Positions 24,520 through 34,172 are shown, counted from the first letter of the stretch. The stretch is DNA of 64,000 nucleotides from Carnobacterium_B sp045617425 (GCF_045617425.1 NZ_JAZLIO010000013.1:25722-89721); one strand, 5' to 3'. Notes: generated by a model not told the origin, from the letters alone. Translations and numbers: made by a program.

Positions 24520-25764
24520 ATGGAAACATTGATTCAATTAGGTGAAAAAGCAAAGAAAGCGGCACGCTCGCTTGCAAGAGCTACTTCACCTGAAAAAAAT
24601 GAAGCATTAAAATTAATGAGCCAAGCTTTGATTGCTCATACAGACACTATTCTTACAGCAAATAAAATAGATTTAACAGCTGCTAAAGAAAACGGAATAT
24701 CAGAAAATATGATGGATCGTTTAATCTTAACCAAGGAACGCATCGAAGCTATGGCTGATGGAATCCTTAAAATAGCCGACTTACCCGATCCAATTGGAAA
24801 AGTTGATGGAATGTGGAAAAACGAAGCTGGATTAACGATTGGAAAACAACGTGTTCCATTAGGAGTCATTGGGATCATTTATGAATCTCGTCCAAATGTA
24901 ACGACCGATGCGGGATCATTGTGTTTCAAGGCCGGTAACGCGGTCATTTTACGTGGCGGTAAGGAAGCCATCCATTCAAATAAAGCGCTCGTTCGCATTT
25001 TGCAAGATGCACTTGAAACAACAATCTTTCCTGCTACAACGATTCAATTGGTTGAAGATATCACACGCGAAAGCTCTAACGAAATGATGCGATTAAATCG
25101 TTATTTGGATGTTTTGATTCCACGTGGTGGAGCAAAATTAATTCAAGCCGTTTTAGAAACAGCTACCGTCCCTGTAATTGAGACTGGAACAGGAAATTGC
25201 CATATCTATATTGATAAAGATGCTCAATTAGCAATGGCAACTGATATTATTGTAAACGCCAAATGTTCTAGACCTTCTGTATGCAATGCTGCTGAAACCT
25301 TATTGATTCATGAAGACGTAGCGGAAAGCTTTTTGCCTGTAATTGAAAAAGCTTTAGCTCCGTGGAATGTTGAATTAAGAGCAGATGAAAAAGCCTTATC
25401 CTATTTGAAAAAAGCCATACCAGCTACTCAAGAAGACTGGGAAACAGAATTCTTAGACTTTATCTTAGCTATTAAGGTTGTTTCTTCTCTAGATGAAGCG
25501 ATTGAACACATTGACCGTTACAGTACTGGCCATTCTGAAGCCATCGTGACAGATGATTATGCTTCAGGTCTTCAATTTCATCGCGAAGTTGACTCTGCTG
25601 CTGTTTACATTAATGCTTCTACTCGTTTTACAGATGGTTTCGAATTTGGATTTGGTGCTGAAATTGGAATAAGTACTCAAAAATTACATGCCCGTGGACC
25701 AATGGGTCTAAATGAACTGACTTCATCCAAATACATTATCTTTGGTGAGGGACAGATTCGATAA
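24520..25764 (+). CDS. proA: Gamma-glutamyl phosphate reductase
   Basis: NADPH-dependent second step of proline synthesis, 414 residues of aldehyde-dehydrogenase fold. Diagnostic segments are GVIGIIYESRPNVT, FKAGNAVILRGGKEA, and the catalytic cysteine in NAKCSRPSVCNAAETLL. The C-terminal FGFGAEIGISTQKLHARGP is also characteristic. It starts 18 bases after proB with AGAAGGAG, so the two are translated from one operon. Confidence 0.96.
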   Translation: METLIQLGEKAKKAARSLARATSPEKNEALKLMSQALIAHTDTILTANKIDLTAAKENGISENMMDRLILTKERIEAMADGILKIADLPDPIGKVDGMWKNEAGLTIGKQRVPLGVIGIIYESRPNVTTDAGSLCFKAGNAVILRGGKEAIHSNKALVRILQDALETTIFPATTIQLVEDITRESSNEMMRLNRYLDVLIPRGGAKLIQAVLETATVPVIETGTGNCHIYIDKDAQLAMATDIIVNAKCSRPSVCNAAETLLIHEDVAESFLPVIEKALAPWNVELRADEKALSYLKKAIPATQEDWETEFLDFILAIKVVSSLDEAIEHIDRYSTGHSEAIVTDDYASGLQFHREVDSAAVYINASTRFTDGFEFGFGAEIGISTQKLHARGPMGLNELTSSKYIIFGEGQIR

Positions 25765-25781
25765 AACTTAGCCCTAAAATC

Positions 25782-25825
25782 AAAAAAAGATCTCACTTTC
25801 CCATGGAAAGCGAGATCTTTTTTAT
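25782..25825. terminator. Bidirectional terminator between proBA and the lrp-type gene
   Basis: AAAAAAGATCTC and GAGATCTTTTTT form the outer stem, CTTTCC/GGAAAG the inner stem. It serves the convergent genes on either side. Confidence 0.9.
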
Positions 25826-25831
25826 GTCCTT

Positions 25832-26269
25832 CTATTCTTTTAACTGAATCCCTCTTGGTTCTATGCTAGTTGAAAAAACAATCTGTGTATAAGTTTTTCC
25901 AAACTGCTGTAATTCACCGATAAACCCATCCAGCTCAACCGTAGATGGAAAAGCTACTTTTAAAAGCATGGAATACTCTCCGGTTACACAATTGCATTCG
26001 AGGATATTAGGACACACTTTTACAAATGGATAAAATGTCGGCTTTTGCTTAGGGCTCAATTCCAAATTGATGAACGCAGTAATATGATACCCTAACTTAT
26101 GTAAATTTATTTGAGCTGAATAGCCTGTAATGATACCTTCATTCTCTAAACGAGCAATCCGTGTAGAGACAGCTGGAGAGGATAAAAATGTTTCAGCAGC
26201 AATCTCTTTTAGTGATGTTCGTGCATTATCTCCCAATAATTGAATAATCTTTTTATCAATACTATCCAT
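25832..26269 (-). CDS. Lrp/AsnC family transcriptional regulator
   Basis: A 145-residue regulator. The N-terminal helix-turn-helix is DKKIIQLLGDNARTSLKEIA with STRIARLENEGII. The C-terminal RAM domain binds amino acids (ECNCVTGEYSMLLKV). It is divergent from aspA and convergent with proBA, so it may control aspartate breakdown; the link is only positional. Its promoter overlaps the shared intergenic region. Confidence 0.9.
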   Translation of the reverse strand: MDSIDKKIIQLLGDNARTSLKEIAAETFLSSPAVSTRIARLENEGIITGYSAQINLHKLGYHITAFINLELSPKQKPTFYPFVKVCPNILECNCVTGEYSMLLKVAFPSTVELDGFIGELQQFGKTYTQIVFSTSIEPRGIQLKE

Positions 26270-26308
26270 TTTATCCCATCCTTTTCTTAAGATTTTCTTT
26301 CTATTTAG

Positions 26309-26336
26309 ATTATACAGATTGAGGTAGACATTTCAA
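26309..26336 (-). promoter_or_regulatory. Promoter of the lrp-type gene
   Basis: Minus-strand TTGAAA (26336-26331), 16-base spacer, TATAAT (26314-26309). Confidence 0.7.
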
Positions 26337-26369
26337 ATATAAAAAAATTCACACTTAATAAAACAAAGT

Positions 26370-26398
26370 TTAATCAAGCAAATATCGTATTATATAAT
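26370..26398 (+). promoter_or_regulatory. Promoter of aspA
   Basis: TTAATC (26370-26375), 17-base spacer, TATAAT (26393-26398). It lies only 34 bases from the divergent lrp-type promoter, so one regulator could affect both. Confidence 0.6.
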
Positions 26399-26531
26399 CC
26401 GAGGAACACCTATACCAATATTTAGTTTTTCTTTATTCTTTAGCTATTTACTCCTCGATTCTAGCATGTTATCTTTTAAAATAGATTTTAACAAAAGTCT
26501 TTTACCCCTACATTTGAGGAGTGTGACAGAA

Positions 26532-27953
26532 ATGAATACACGAATAGAATTTGACTCAATCGGCAGCTTACCGATTCCAAATGAAGCTTATTACGGAGTA
26601 CAATCCCTACGAGCAAAAAACAATTTTTCCCTATCCGGTGAAAAGCTGCATCCTATCCTTATAAAAAAATTAGCACTCATTAAAAAAATAGCTGCAATCA
26701 CTAATTATCAAGAAAAAAACCTATCAACTCCAATTACAGAAGCTATCTGTAAAGCAAGTGATGAAATTATTGCAGGACACTTTCAAGATGATTTTATTGT
26801 TGATGCTATTCAAGGAGGCGCCGGAACTTCAGCAAATATGAATATGAATGAAGTGATTGCACACCGGGCCAGTGAACTTCTTGGAGGAACAAAAGAAACT
26901 TATGAATTGGTGCACCCTAATGATCACGTGAACTGTTCTCAATCAACGAATGATGTTTTTCCAACAGCCGGAAAGCTAACGGTCTTAGAACTGCTGCCAC
27001 ACCTCATCTCAACTCTTACCTCTTTAGAAAAAACATTGGAACGAAAAGCAACTGAATTTTCAAACGTTATTAAAATGGGAAGAACGCAATTGCAAGATGC
27101 TGTACCTACAACTTTAGGACGTTCTTTCAAAGCCTATCAATCTGCTGTCCAGCGTGACATTCAACAGTTAACTACTATAACAAGTGAGATGTATACTCTT
27201 AACATTGGCGCTACAGCTATTGGAAATAGCATTAATGCCTCCGTGGGCTATTCAGCGACCATTGCTAAAAATCTTGCCCATGAACTGAAATTACCCTTAC
27301 AGCAAGCTGATAATCTGTATGATGCTACTCAAAACGTTGATGGATTCGTTCGTGTTTCAGGAGTTGTAAAAACAGCCGCTGTTACTCTATCCAAGATGTG
27401 CAATGATCTCCGTTTATTGTCTAGTGGCCCAACAACTGGTTTCGGAGAAATTAATTTGCCCGCGATGCAAAATGGATCTTCAATCATGCCAGGAAAAGTT
27501 AACCCTGTCATTCCAGAAGTCGTTTCTCAAGTAGCTTTTCAAATTATAGGAAATGATCTTACGATTACCATGGCTGCCGAATCTGGTCAACTTGAACTAA
27601 ATCCATTTGAACCTATTATTTTCCGGAATCTTTTTAGTTCTATAGAATTACTGACAAATGCTGTGATGACCTTAACGGATAACTGTATTATTGGCATTAC
27701 TGCCAATGAGGAACACTGTCGGAATCAAGTTGAACAAAGCCCCGGAATCGTTACCGCTCTTTGTCCTTTGATTGGTTATCAAAAAGCAAGTGAATTAGCA
27801 AAAGAATCCTTACAAACTGGACGTTCCATTCGCCATATTCTCCTTGAAAAGAATTGGCTATCACCAGAAAAAATCAATGAACTTCTTGATTTAGAAAAAT
27901 TAGCTAAAGGTATTGTTTCATCAAACCATGTCCCAATCTCCATAAAATTTTAA
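26532..27953 (+). CDS. aspA: Aspartate ammonia-lyase (aspartase)
   Basis: Converts aspartate to fumarate and ammonia, 473 residues. The ATG at 26532 follows GAGGAGTG; an upstream frame start at 26466 has no ribosome site. The fumarase/aspartase signature GSSIMPGKVNPVIPEV is intact, and the N-terminal YGVQSLRAKNNFSLSG and GGAGTSANMNMNEV favour aspartase over fumarase. Substrate-contact segment is HPNDHVNCSQSTNDVFPT. It forms a homotetramer in the cytoplasm. A divergent Lrp-type regulator is adjacent. Confidence 0.92.
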   Translation: MNTRIEFDSIGSLPIPNEAYYGVQSLRAKNNFSLSGEKLHPILIKKLALIKKIAAITNYQEKNLSTPITEAICKASDEIIAGHFQDDFIVDAIQGGAGTSANMNMNEVIAHRASELLGGTKETYELVHPNDHVNCSQSTNDVFPTAGKLTVLELLPHLISTLTSLEKTLERKATEFSNVIKMGRTQLQDAVPTTLGRSFKAYQSAVQRDIQQLTTITSEMYTLNIGATAIGNSINASVGYSATIAKNLAHELKLPLQQADNLYDATQNVDGFVRVSGVVKTAAVTLSKMCNDLRLLSSGPTTGFGEINLPAMQNGSSIMPGKVNPVIPEVVSQVAFQIIGNDLTITMAAESGQLELNPFEPIIFRNLFSSIELLTNAVMTLTDNCIIGITANEEHCRNQVEQSPGIVTALCPLIGYQKASELAKESLQTGRSIRHILLEKNWLSPEKINELLDLEKLAKGIVSSNHVPISIKF

Positions 27954-28233
27954 CTAGTTTGAGATACTCGTTAAAATTGACCACTTTTCATAGTAATCGA
28001 TAAGTTTTTTCATTCTTTTAGTAAATCTCATGTATAAAAATCATTATTTGTTTTATACTTAATCATATGAGGATTCTTTTTATTGGTCTTGGACAGTTGA
28101 TCCTAGAGTAATTATAAAGAATTTTTTTATGCACATACGCAAAGTACGGTTGTGATAAAAAGTTCGTGGGACATCAGTACTTTACTATTCATGAATAAAT
28201 ACATGTAGCTATAGATGAAAAGGATGAGGATCA

Positions 28234-29382
28234 ATGACACAACGCAAGCGAATTGCAATTATCGGCGGTGGTATCGTAGGAGCTACCTCTGCATTTTATC
28301 TTAGTCAAAAAAATTATGAAGTAGCTCTTTATGATGATGGGGTAGGACAAGCCACTTCTGCTGCTGCTGGAATAATATGCCCCTGGCTATCTCAACGACG
28401 CAATAAAGAGTGGTACCAATTAGCTTCAAAAGGCGCCGCTTTTTATCCACAACTTATGAATGATTTGGGTGAATCGCTTACTCATTCAGATATCTATCAA
28501 CAAGTAGGTGCTTTAGTCTTTAAAAAGAATCTTGATTTATTAAAAAAATTAGAAAAAACAGCGCTCAAACGTTTAGAAACTGCTCCAGAGATTGGGGAAT
28601 TGGCTCTTCTATCTCCAAAGGAAATCAAAGCTAAGTTCCCTTTATATGACTCTAAAGAATCTGCTTTATTTGCTTCAGGTGGTGCGCGAGTAGATGGCTC
28701 ATTATTGACAGAAAAACTGATTAATCAAGCTCAATCTAATGGTCTTCACTATTATTCAGAAAAAGTTACCCTCTCTTCTCCAAACTCAAATGAGTATGTT
28801 ATCCATACGAATATCCATGCTAAAACGTATGATACAGTTGTTTTAGCAGTTGGTGCCTGGTTACCTGAATTATTGGCCCCACTTGGTTTAGACGTTGATA
28901 TTCGCCCACAAAAAGGACAATTAATTCAACTCCGTTTACAAGAAGATATGTCAGATTGGCCTGTTATCATGCCTGATGGTGAAAAAGATATTATACCTTT
29001 CGCCCATGGAAAAATCATTGTAGGAGCTACTCATGAAAATGATGGCGGATATGATTTAACACCTACTAAAGAAAAGTTAGAGATCATGCTAGAAGAAGCG
29101 ATAGAACTCGCTCCTGGATTAAAGAATGCCACCATTACAGGAATCCGCGTAGGGACAAGAGCATACACATCTGACTTTGCACCTTTTTTTGGCGTTATTC
29201 CAGAGTACCCTAACCTTTTTACAGCTAGTGGTTTAGGTTCTTCAGGGTTGACTTCTGGACCTTTGATTGGACACATGTTAAGCCAGCTTATCTCAGGTGA
29301 AGCTACTGACTTACCACTCTCTAATTATCCAGTTGATCAATACATTAAAAAAATGAACAATAAAAATAAGGACTTGAGATAA
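28234..29382 (+). CDS. FAD-dependent oxidoreductase, D-amino-acid dehydrogenase (DadA) type
   Basis: A 382-residue DAO-fold flavoprotein. The dinucleotide-binding motif is IAIIGGGIVGATSAFYLS; QATSAAAGIICPWL and DIRPQKGQLIQL are family blocks; the C-terminal TASGLGSSGLTSGP is a second FAD-contact segment. It oxidises an amino-acid C-N bond; D-amino acids, glycine or sarcosine are possible substrates. AAAAGGATGAGG precedes the ATG. The 280-base region in front holds no recognisable gene or leader motif. Monocistronic, ending inside its own terminator. Confidence 0.88.
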   Translation: MTQRKRIAIIGGGIVGATSAFYLSQKNYEVALYDDGVGQATSAAAGIICPWLSQRRNKEWYQLASKGAAFYPQLMNDLGESLTHSDIYQQVGALVFKKNLDLLKKLEKTALKRLETAPEIGELALLSPKEIKAKFPLYDSKESALFASGGARVDGSLLTEKLINQAQSNGLHYYSEKVTLSSPNSNEYVIHTNIHAKTYDTVVLAVGAWLPELLAPLGLDVDIRPQKGQLIQLRLQEDMSDWPVIMPDGEKDIIPFAHGKIIVGATHENDGGYDLTPTKEKLEIMLEEAIELAPGLKNATITGIRVGTRAYTSDFAPFFGVIPEYPNLFTASGLGSSGLTSGPLIGHMLSQLISGEATDLPLSNYPVDQYIKKMNNKNKDLR

Positions 29383-29404
29383 GTATCTCAAGTCCTTATT
29401 TTTT
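29362..29404. terminator. Terminator shared by the DadA-type gene and the convergent lipoprotein gene
   Basis: Near-perfect 18-base arms AAATAAGGACTTGAGATA and complement with a two-base centre, so the real loop is small. The upstream stop codon lies inside the stem. Confidence 0.9.
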
Positions 29405-29409
29405 CGTAT

Positions 29410-30255
29410 TTAAATACTAGAATCTGTTCCAGTGAAGACAGAATATTCACCCGTTAATGGATCCATTTTTTTCAACTCTTTTGTTGCTAGATTATATTCG
29501 AACATGCCCACCATATTTGAGATTCCTACTCCATCTACCTCATGTGAATGACGAATTTCAATTGTATAAATTTGTTCAGATGTTTTCGTTGCATAAAATT
29601 GGTTATCTTCTGGCGATATTCCAGTAATTGAAACAACTTCATTTAACACTTTATTCAGTTCTTCTTCAGGTGTCGGTGTTGCTTCAGTTGTTTCTTGACT
29701 AGCCTTATCTGCTGCTTCCTTTGCTGCCGCGTCCTTTTCTGTTAACCAACTACCAATTTCATCATCTGAAGCAGTTTTGATGTCTTTACCTGTAGCTGTT
29801 GAAAATTCTTCAGCAGCTAAATCAGAAGTTCGTTCTGTTTTATAAGTAGAATTTTCAATAAGCGCTGTAGCTTCATCTGCTTTAGCTTTTTGAGCTTGAG
29901 CAAGTGTTATGTCTTCTTTCAAATTTGTAGCTTTTGTTTCGATCTCATCATACTCAGACAAATCATTTTGTAGCAATAGGCCAATTGTTCCTGCAGCTTC
30001 ATCATATTTTTCAGCATCATACTGAGCTAATCCATCTGTGTACATTTTATTATAGGTTTCTTGTAATGATACTTCTTCTGTTGATGAATCTGTTGCTTGT
30101 GAGGATGATGACTCGGATACAGTTGATTCCGATACAACAGACTCTGATTGTGTTGCTTCAGAAGTTGCTCCTTCATTTTCATTATTTGTTCCACAAGCAC
30201 TTAATGCCACCATACTTAAAGAGATGATTAATAGACGACTCCAATTTTTTTTCAT
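29410..30255 (-). CDS. Lipoprotein with serine-rich linker, function unknown
   Basis: A 281-residue secreted protein. The signal ends in lipobox LSAC. Residues 25-62 form a serine/threonine/glutamate linker (VVSESTVSESSSSQATDSS). A helical part follows, resembling a TPR-like repeat (YDAEKYDEAAGTIGLLLQND). An Ala/Lys-rich helix comes next, then a short linker ATPTPEEE, then a beta-rich C-terminal domain ending KMDPLTGEYSVFTG. The protein is anchored outside the membrane. No known enzyme motif. It is a stand-alone gene beside mscL. Confidence 0.85.
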   Translation of the reverse strand: MKKNWSRLLIISLSMVALSACGTNNENEGATSEATQSESVVSESTVSESSSSQATDSSTEEVSLQETYNKMYTDGLAQYDAEKYDEAAGTIGLLLQNDLSEYDEIETKATNLKEDITLAQAQKAKADEATALIENSTYKTERTSDLAAEEFSTATGKDIKTASDDEIGSWLTEKDAAAKEAADKASQETTEATPTPEEELNKVLNEVVSITGISPEDNQFYATKTSEQIYTIEIRHSHEVDGVGISNMVGMFEYNLATKELKKMDPLTGEYSVFTGTDSSI

Positions 30256-30396
30256 TTCTTTTCCTCCTTGTAAAACTATTTCTTACTATTATTATACCCT
30301 ATTTCATCTAACTCCTCATTCATTTCAAATAATTTAGTGAAAGTTTATCGTTTAAGCGTTAGTTCATTTGATATTATGAAGTGTTTCGCATGACAG

Positions 30397-30426
30397 TAGA
30401 CAATAAAACAGACATTCTGTTATAGT
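30397..30426 (+). promoter_or_regulatory. Promoter of mscL
   Basis: TAGACA (30397-30402), 18-base spacer, TATAGT (30421-30426). Inverted repeat ACATTCTGTT / AACAGAATGT (30412-30446) flanks the -10 box and start site and may be an operator or a 5' hairpin. Confidence 0.55.
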
Positions 30427-30493
30427 TAAATGAATGAACAGAATGTTTGAATTCAAAAAAATGTTTATTTTATCCTTATATGGAGGTGAAAAT

Positions 30494-30901
30494 ATGAAAA
30501 AATTTATGGATGAATTTAAAGCATTTGCTTTTAAAGGAAATGTTCTTGATTTAGCCGTCGGTGTTGTTATCGGTTCTGCCTTTACAGCCATTGTTACTGC
30601 TCTTGTCAATTTTATTATTATGCCTCTTGTGGGTATTTTGACCGGCGGAACGGATATTCAAAATTTATCCATTGAAGTTGGAGGTGCTAAGTTAGAATAT
30701 GGTGCTTTCTTGCAAGCAGTCGTGGATTTCATTCTAATTGCGCTTGTCATTTTTATCTTTATTAAATTCATTAATAATGCTGCAAATAAATTTAAAAAAG
30801 CCGAAGAAGTTGTTGATGAAGTTGAAATTCCGGTAGCAGAACAATACCTTAAAGAAATTCGCGATTTATTAGCAGCAGATAAAGAAAATCATAATAGCTA
30901 G
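30494..30901 (+). CDS. mscL: Large-conductance mechanosensitive channel
   Basis: Emergency valve that opens on hypo-osmotic shock, 135 residues with two membrane helices. The ATG at 30494 follows TGGAGGTGA; the longer frame from 30434 is not supported. The pore helix FKGNVLDLAVGVVIGSAF carries the conserved glycine/alanine face, and the second helix is AVVDFILIALVIFIFIKF. The C-terminal helix is charged. Homopentamer in the membrane. Confidence 0.95.
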   Translation: MKKFMDEFKAFAFKGNVLDLAVGVVIGSAFTAIVTALVNFIIMPLVGILTGGTDIQNLSIEVGGAKLEYGAFLQAVVDFILIALVIFIFIKFINNAANKFKKAEEVVDEVEIPVAEQYLKEIRDLLAADKENHNS

Positions 30902-30941
30902 GTTTCATATAGTATCTTAATCCCTAAGCGCTACTAGCATT

Positions 30942-30998
30942 AAAAAGCATTTGCTCTCTTCTAAATGACTATTACACGAAGAGGGCAAATGCTTTTTA
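30942..30998. terminator. Terminator between mscL and rsmI
   Basis: AAAAAGCATTTGC and GCAAATGCTTTTT form the outer stem, with TCTCTTC/GAAGAGG inside. Works in both directions for the convergent genes. Confidence 0.9.
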
Positions 30999-31013
30999 AA
31001 ATTTTTTAGAACT

Positions 31014-31892
31014 CTAAAATTCATGAAAAGCTGCATAGACTTCTTGTTTTTTTAACCCCCGCAATTTAGCAACTTCTTTAATGGCATCTTTACTAGTCAA
31101 TTCTCTGTCGTTTATCATTACATCAACATGCTCTTTTAGTGATAAAGTTTCCCAACTAGTGTCTTCTTCTGCTAAAAGAGTCCCTTCACTATTACCTTCA
31201 ATTATCAAACAAAATTCGCCTCTGATTTCATTCGTCATAGACCATTCAATCGCTTCTTCAATCGTTCCTCTTATAAATTCTTCATAGCGTTTCGTTAATT
31301 CACGGCAACAAACGATACGGCGATTCATTCCAAAAACAGTTGACATATTTTTCAAAACTTCTTTTAAACGGTGAGGAGATTCGTATAAGATAATCGTTTC
31401 AGGTCGATGGTTCAACTCTTCTAAAGCAACGAGTTGATCTTTTTTCTTACGCGGTAGAAAGCCAAAAAAATAAAACGGTTGAGGGCTTATGCCAGAAGCA
31501 ATCAATGCTGTTAGTCCAGCGTTTGCTCCAGGCAAAGGAATAACTGAAATACCTGCTTGGATACACGCTACCACTAATTCATGACCAGGATCACTAATAG
31601 AAGGCATTCCTGCATCACTTACCTGTGCAATCGTCATCCCGGTTTCTAATTTTTCAATCAGTTGATGAATTCTTTCTTGTGTATTGTGCTCATGAAAACT
31701 GATTTGAGGTGTTTTTATTTCATAGTGATTCAACAGCTTTTGTGTTGTACGCGTATCTTCAGAAGCAATCAAATCTGCTTCTTTTAACAATCTTACTCCT
31801 CTAAACGTCATATCTTCCAAATTACCAATAGGCGTAGGGATAAGGTATAAACTTCCGCCTTGAGATTGCTCAAAACTCTTTTGACTCTGCAT
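31014..31892 (-). CDS. rsmI: 16S rRNA C1402 2'-O-ribose methyltransferase
   Basis: Methylates the decoding-centre cytidine 1402 of 16S rRNA using SAM; 292 residues. Family blocks are LYLIPTPIGNLEDMTFRGV, EDTRTTQKLLNHY, VSDAGMPSISDPGHELV and ESPHRLKEVL. The ATG at 31892 follows GGAAGG at good spacing; a GTG nine bases earlier overlaps the ribosome site. It overlaps the end of yazA by about 20 bases, so translation is coupled. Confidence 0.94.
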   Translation of the reverse strand: MQSQKSFEQSQGGSLYLIPTPIGNLEDMTFRGVRLLKEADLIASEDTRTTQKLLNHYEIKTPQISFHEHNTQERIHQLIEKLETGMTIAQVSDAGMPSISDPGHELVVACIQAGISVIPLPGANAGLTALIASGISPQPFYFFGFLPRKKKDQLVALEELNHRPETIILYESPHRLKEVLKNMSTVFGMNRRIVCCRELTKRYEEFIRGTIEEAIEWSMTNEIRGEFCLIIEGNSEGTLLAEEDTSWETLSLKEHVDVMINDRELTSKDAIKEVAKLRGLKKQEVYAAFHEF

Positions 31893-32226
31893 TTTTTTCA
31901 CCTTCCTTTCTATTCATTTGCTCCATATTCACTAAACATGGATTCGTTAATTCCACGGGAAACATAATTCCTTGATTGGTCAAATAAGCGAGTTTATTTT
32001 TTCGAGTTTGCTTTTTAAAAGCATATTCTGCTTTTGTTGCTTCACTTCTAGAATAGTACCCTTCTGCGTAAATCATTTTTACCGGTCTTCTCGTTTGGGG
32101 CTTAGTATACTTAGCGCCAATACCTTGATTGTGTTCTAATTCTCTTCTCTCAAGATCTGTCGTATATCCGCCATACAAACTTCCATCTTGACAATATAAG
32201 ACATAAAAATAACTAATGGATTCCAT
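31870..32226 (-). CDS. yazA: GIY-YIG nuclease family protein (YazA/UPF0213)
   Basis: A 118-residue protein. The GIY-YIG core reads YFYVLYCQDGSLYGGYTTDL, with the arginine and downstream NQGIGAKYTKP block. It is shorter than DNA repair UvrC-type nucleases and its physiological substrate is unknown. It overlaps both neighbours (trmN6-like and rsmI), reproducing the yabB-yazA-rsmI order of B. subtilis. ATG at 32226 is preferred over 32238. Confidence 0.9.
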   Translation of the reverse strand: MESISYFYVLYCQDGSLYGGYTTDLERRELEHNQGIGAKYTKPQTRRPVKMIYAEGYYSRSEATKAEYAFKKQTRKNKLAYLTNQGIMFPVELTNPCLVNMEQMNRKEGEKNAESKEF

Positions 32227-32965
32227 GCAGCATTGCACTCACTTCTGGTAGATAATTGTTGTCCTCGCTATATACAAATAACGGAGGTAAAACACGAAAT
32301 CCTGTATCTTTTCCATCTTTTATCCCTTCAATCAATAGCGTATTAGCTTCTTTTCCAACTTTAGGGTAAACCAAACGCATCTTTTTGGGAGCAAGCCGAT
32401 ATTTTTTCATGGTTTCTAAGATTTCAATTAACCGATCTGGACGATGAACAAAGTAAGCTTTTCCATTCATTTTTAATAGATTGCTCGAAACTTTCATAAC
32501 CTCATCTAAATTTGTATGCAACTCATGTCTGGCAATGGCTAAATGAGAATTAGGATTTTTTATACTTTTTTCTCCCACAGCAAAGTACGGCGGGTTACAC
32601 GTCACTGTATCCACCGTATCTTTTTTAATCCACTTGGTTGCTTCACTTAAATCTCCATGTAGAATAGAAACTTGGTGCTCTAGTTCATTTAATTGGATGG
32701 TTCTTTTTGCCATGCCAACCAGTCTTTCTTGTATTTCAATTCCAATAATCGGACTACTTGTTTTTTGACTGAGCAACAAGCCAACAACTCCATTACCTGC
32801 ACATAAATCAACCACTTTGGCACGATCATGTTTAGCAGGTTGAGCAAAATCTGCTAACAATACTGCATCTAATGAAAATGAAAAGACTGATGGGCTCTGG
32901 ATAATGGATAAGTTGTGACTGAGCAACTTATCCATCCGTTCATCACCTTTTAACCACTGATTCAC
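32213..32965 (-). CDS. tRNA1(Val) adenine-37 N6-methyltransferase-like protein (YabB/TrmN6)
   Basis: SAM-dependent methyltransferase of about 250 residues. The SAM loop is VVDLCAGNGVVGLLLSQ and the catalytic NPPY motif is TVTCNPPYFAVG. The GTG at 32965 is chosen because GGAAGTG lies just upstream and because B. subtilis YabB begins at the equivalent DERMDKLLSHNL block; the frame extends to 33019 without support. It overlaps yazA. Target is inferred from family. Confidence 0.88.
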   Translation of the reverse strand: MNQWLKGDERMDKLLSHNLSIIQSPSVFSFSLDAVLLADFAQPAKHDRAKVVDLCAGNGVVGLLLSQKTSSPIIGIEIQERLVGMAKRTIQLNELEHQVSILHGDLSEATKWIKKDTVDTVTCNPPYFAVGEKSIKNPNSHLAIARHELHTNLDEVMKVSSNLLKMNGKAYFVHRPDRLIEILETMKKYRLAPKKMRLVYPKVGKEANTLLIEGIKDGKDTGFRVLPPLFVYSEDNNYLPEVSAMLHGIH

Positions 32966-33055
32966 TATGACACTTCCTTCAATTATCATCGTTTTGACTA
33001 TATAGTATGGTGTATCCACTAATAGGATGTAAGTAATCTCCTATTTATGACTCGT

Positions 33056-34042
33056 TTATTCTTCAATTTTCAAGATAATTTTTCCCGTATTTTTACTTTC
33101 TTCCATATAACGATGAGCTTTAGCTACATCCTCAAGCATAAAAGCAGTATCTACAATAGGTTTGATTAATTCTTTTTCAAAATATGGCATAACTTTTTCA
33201 ATGAACTCATTGGTTAACTGAGCTTTATACTCATCGCTTCTTGGTGTTAACAACGTACCTTTTAAGGTAATCCGTTTTTGCAATAACATACCTAAATTGA
33301 CATTTTCGACTATTGCTCCACCTAATACGCCAATTACAATCCAACTTCCATCGGTTTTTATGCTATTAAAATTCTTTTCCCAATATGAAGCACCAATGAA
33401 GTCTAGTATCAAATCAACACCTTTTTGTTCAGTGTAGTCTAGTACGATTTGATCAAACTCTTCTTCTTTATAATTGATTAGTTTATCTGCGCCCAGTTCC
33501 TTACAAAACTGCAATTTTTCATCTGAACCTGCAGTAACAATGACCCGTGCTTTTGTCATTTTTTTTGCCAACTGAATAGCTGCTGTTCCTACACCACTTG
33601 CTCCCGCATGAATCAAAACCGTCTCTTCTGGTTTTAAATTTCCTAACCAATAAAGGGTTTGATAGGCCGTTAGAAAGACTTCTGGAATAGCTGCTGCTTC
33701 TTCATAGTTCATGTTATCCGGTATAATAATGGCACGATCTGAAGGCATTACTACATACTCTGCATAACCACCATGATTCACCAGTCCTGCGACGCGTGTT
33801 CCAGGAACCATTTCTTTATGCACTATACTGTTATTTTCAACTACAACGCCTGCAACTTCCACTCCTAATATTGGATAAGGCTTAGCCAATTGCTTATTTT
33901 CGCGTGTCATGATATCGGTTCTATTTATAGCGCTTGCTTTAACTTTAACTAACAGTTGATCTTCTTTGGCTTCTGGAATTGGCTTTTCTTGGATCTCTAA
34001 TACTTCACTATCACCTGGTTGTTTAATGGATACAGCTTTCAT
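33056..34042 (-). CDS. Zinc-independent quinone oxidoreductase (MDR superfamily)
   Basis: A 328-residue NADPH-dependent oxidoreductase. The GroES-like N-terminus (QLLVKVKASAINRTDIMTREN) is followed by the Rossmann motif LIHAGASGVGTAAIQLAKK. The cysteine/histidine zinc ligands of alcohol dehydrogenases are absent, placing it with QOR/PIG3-like enzymes. ATG at 34042 is chosen 11 bases after AAGGAGG; the ATG at 34051 is too close. It interrupts the usual yabA-yabB adjacency. It may reduce quinones or reactive enals. Confidence 0.88.
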   Translation of the reverse strand: MKAVSIKQPGDSEVLEIQEKPIPEAKEDQLLVKVKASAINRTDIMTRENKQLAKPYPILGVEVAGVVVENNSIVHKEMVPGTRVAGLVNHGGYAEYVVMPSDRAIIIPDNMNYEEAAAIPEVFLTAYQTLYWLGNLKPEETVLIHAGASGVGTAAIQLAKKMTKARVIVTAGSDEKLQFCKELGADKLINYKEEEFDQIVLDYTEQKGVDLILDFIGASYWEKNFNSIKTDGSWIVIGVLGGAIVENVNLGMLLQKRITLKGTLLTPRSDEYKAQLTNEFIEKVMPYFEKELIKPIVDTAFMLEDVAKAHRYMEESKNTGKIILKIEE

Positions 34043-34172
34043 TATATGCATTTCCTCCTTAGTTTTCTGCTAATTTCACTATAACATGCAACAGTTGCCT
34101 TTTCTATGAATCTTCTTTAACTACTCATCCACTAAAGTAACGGCTACATGATCAAAAATCGAGGACAAACAC

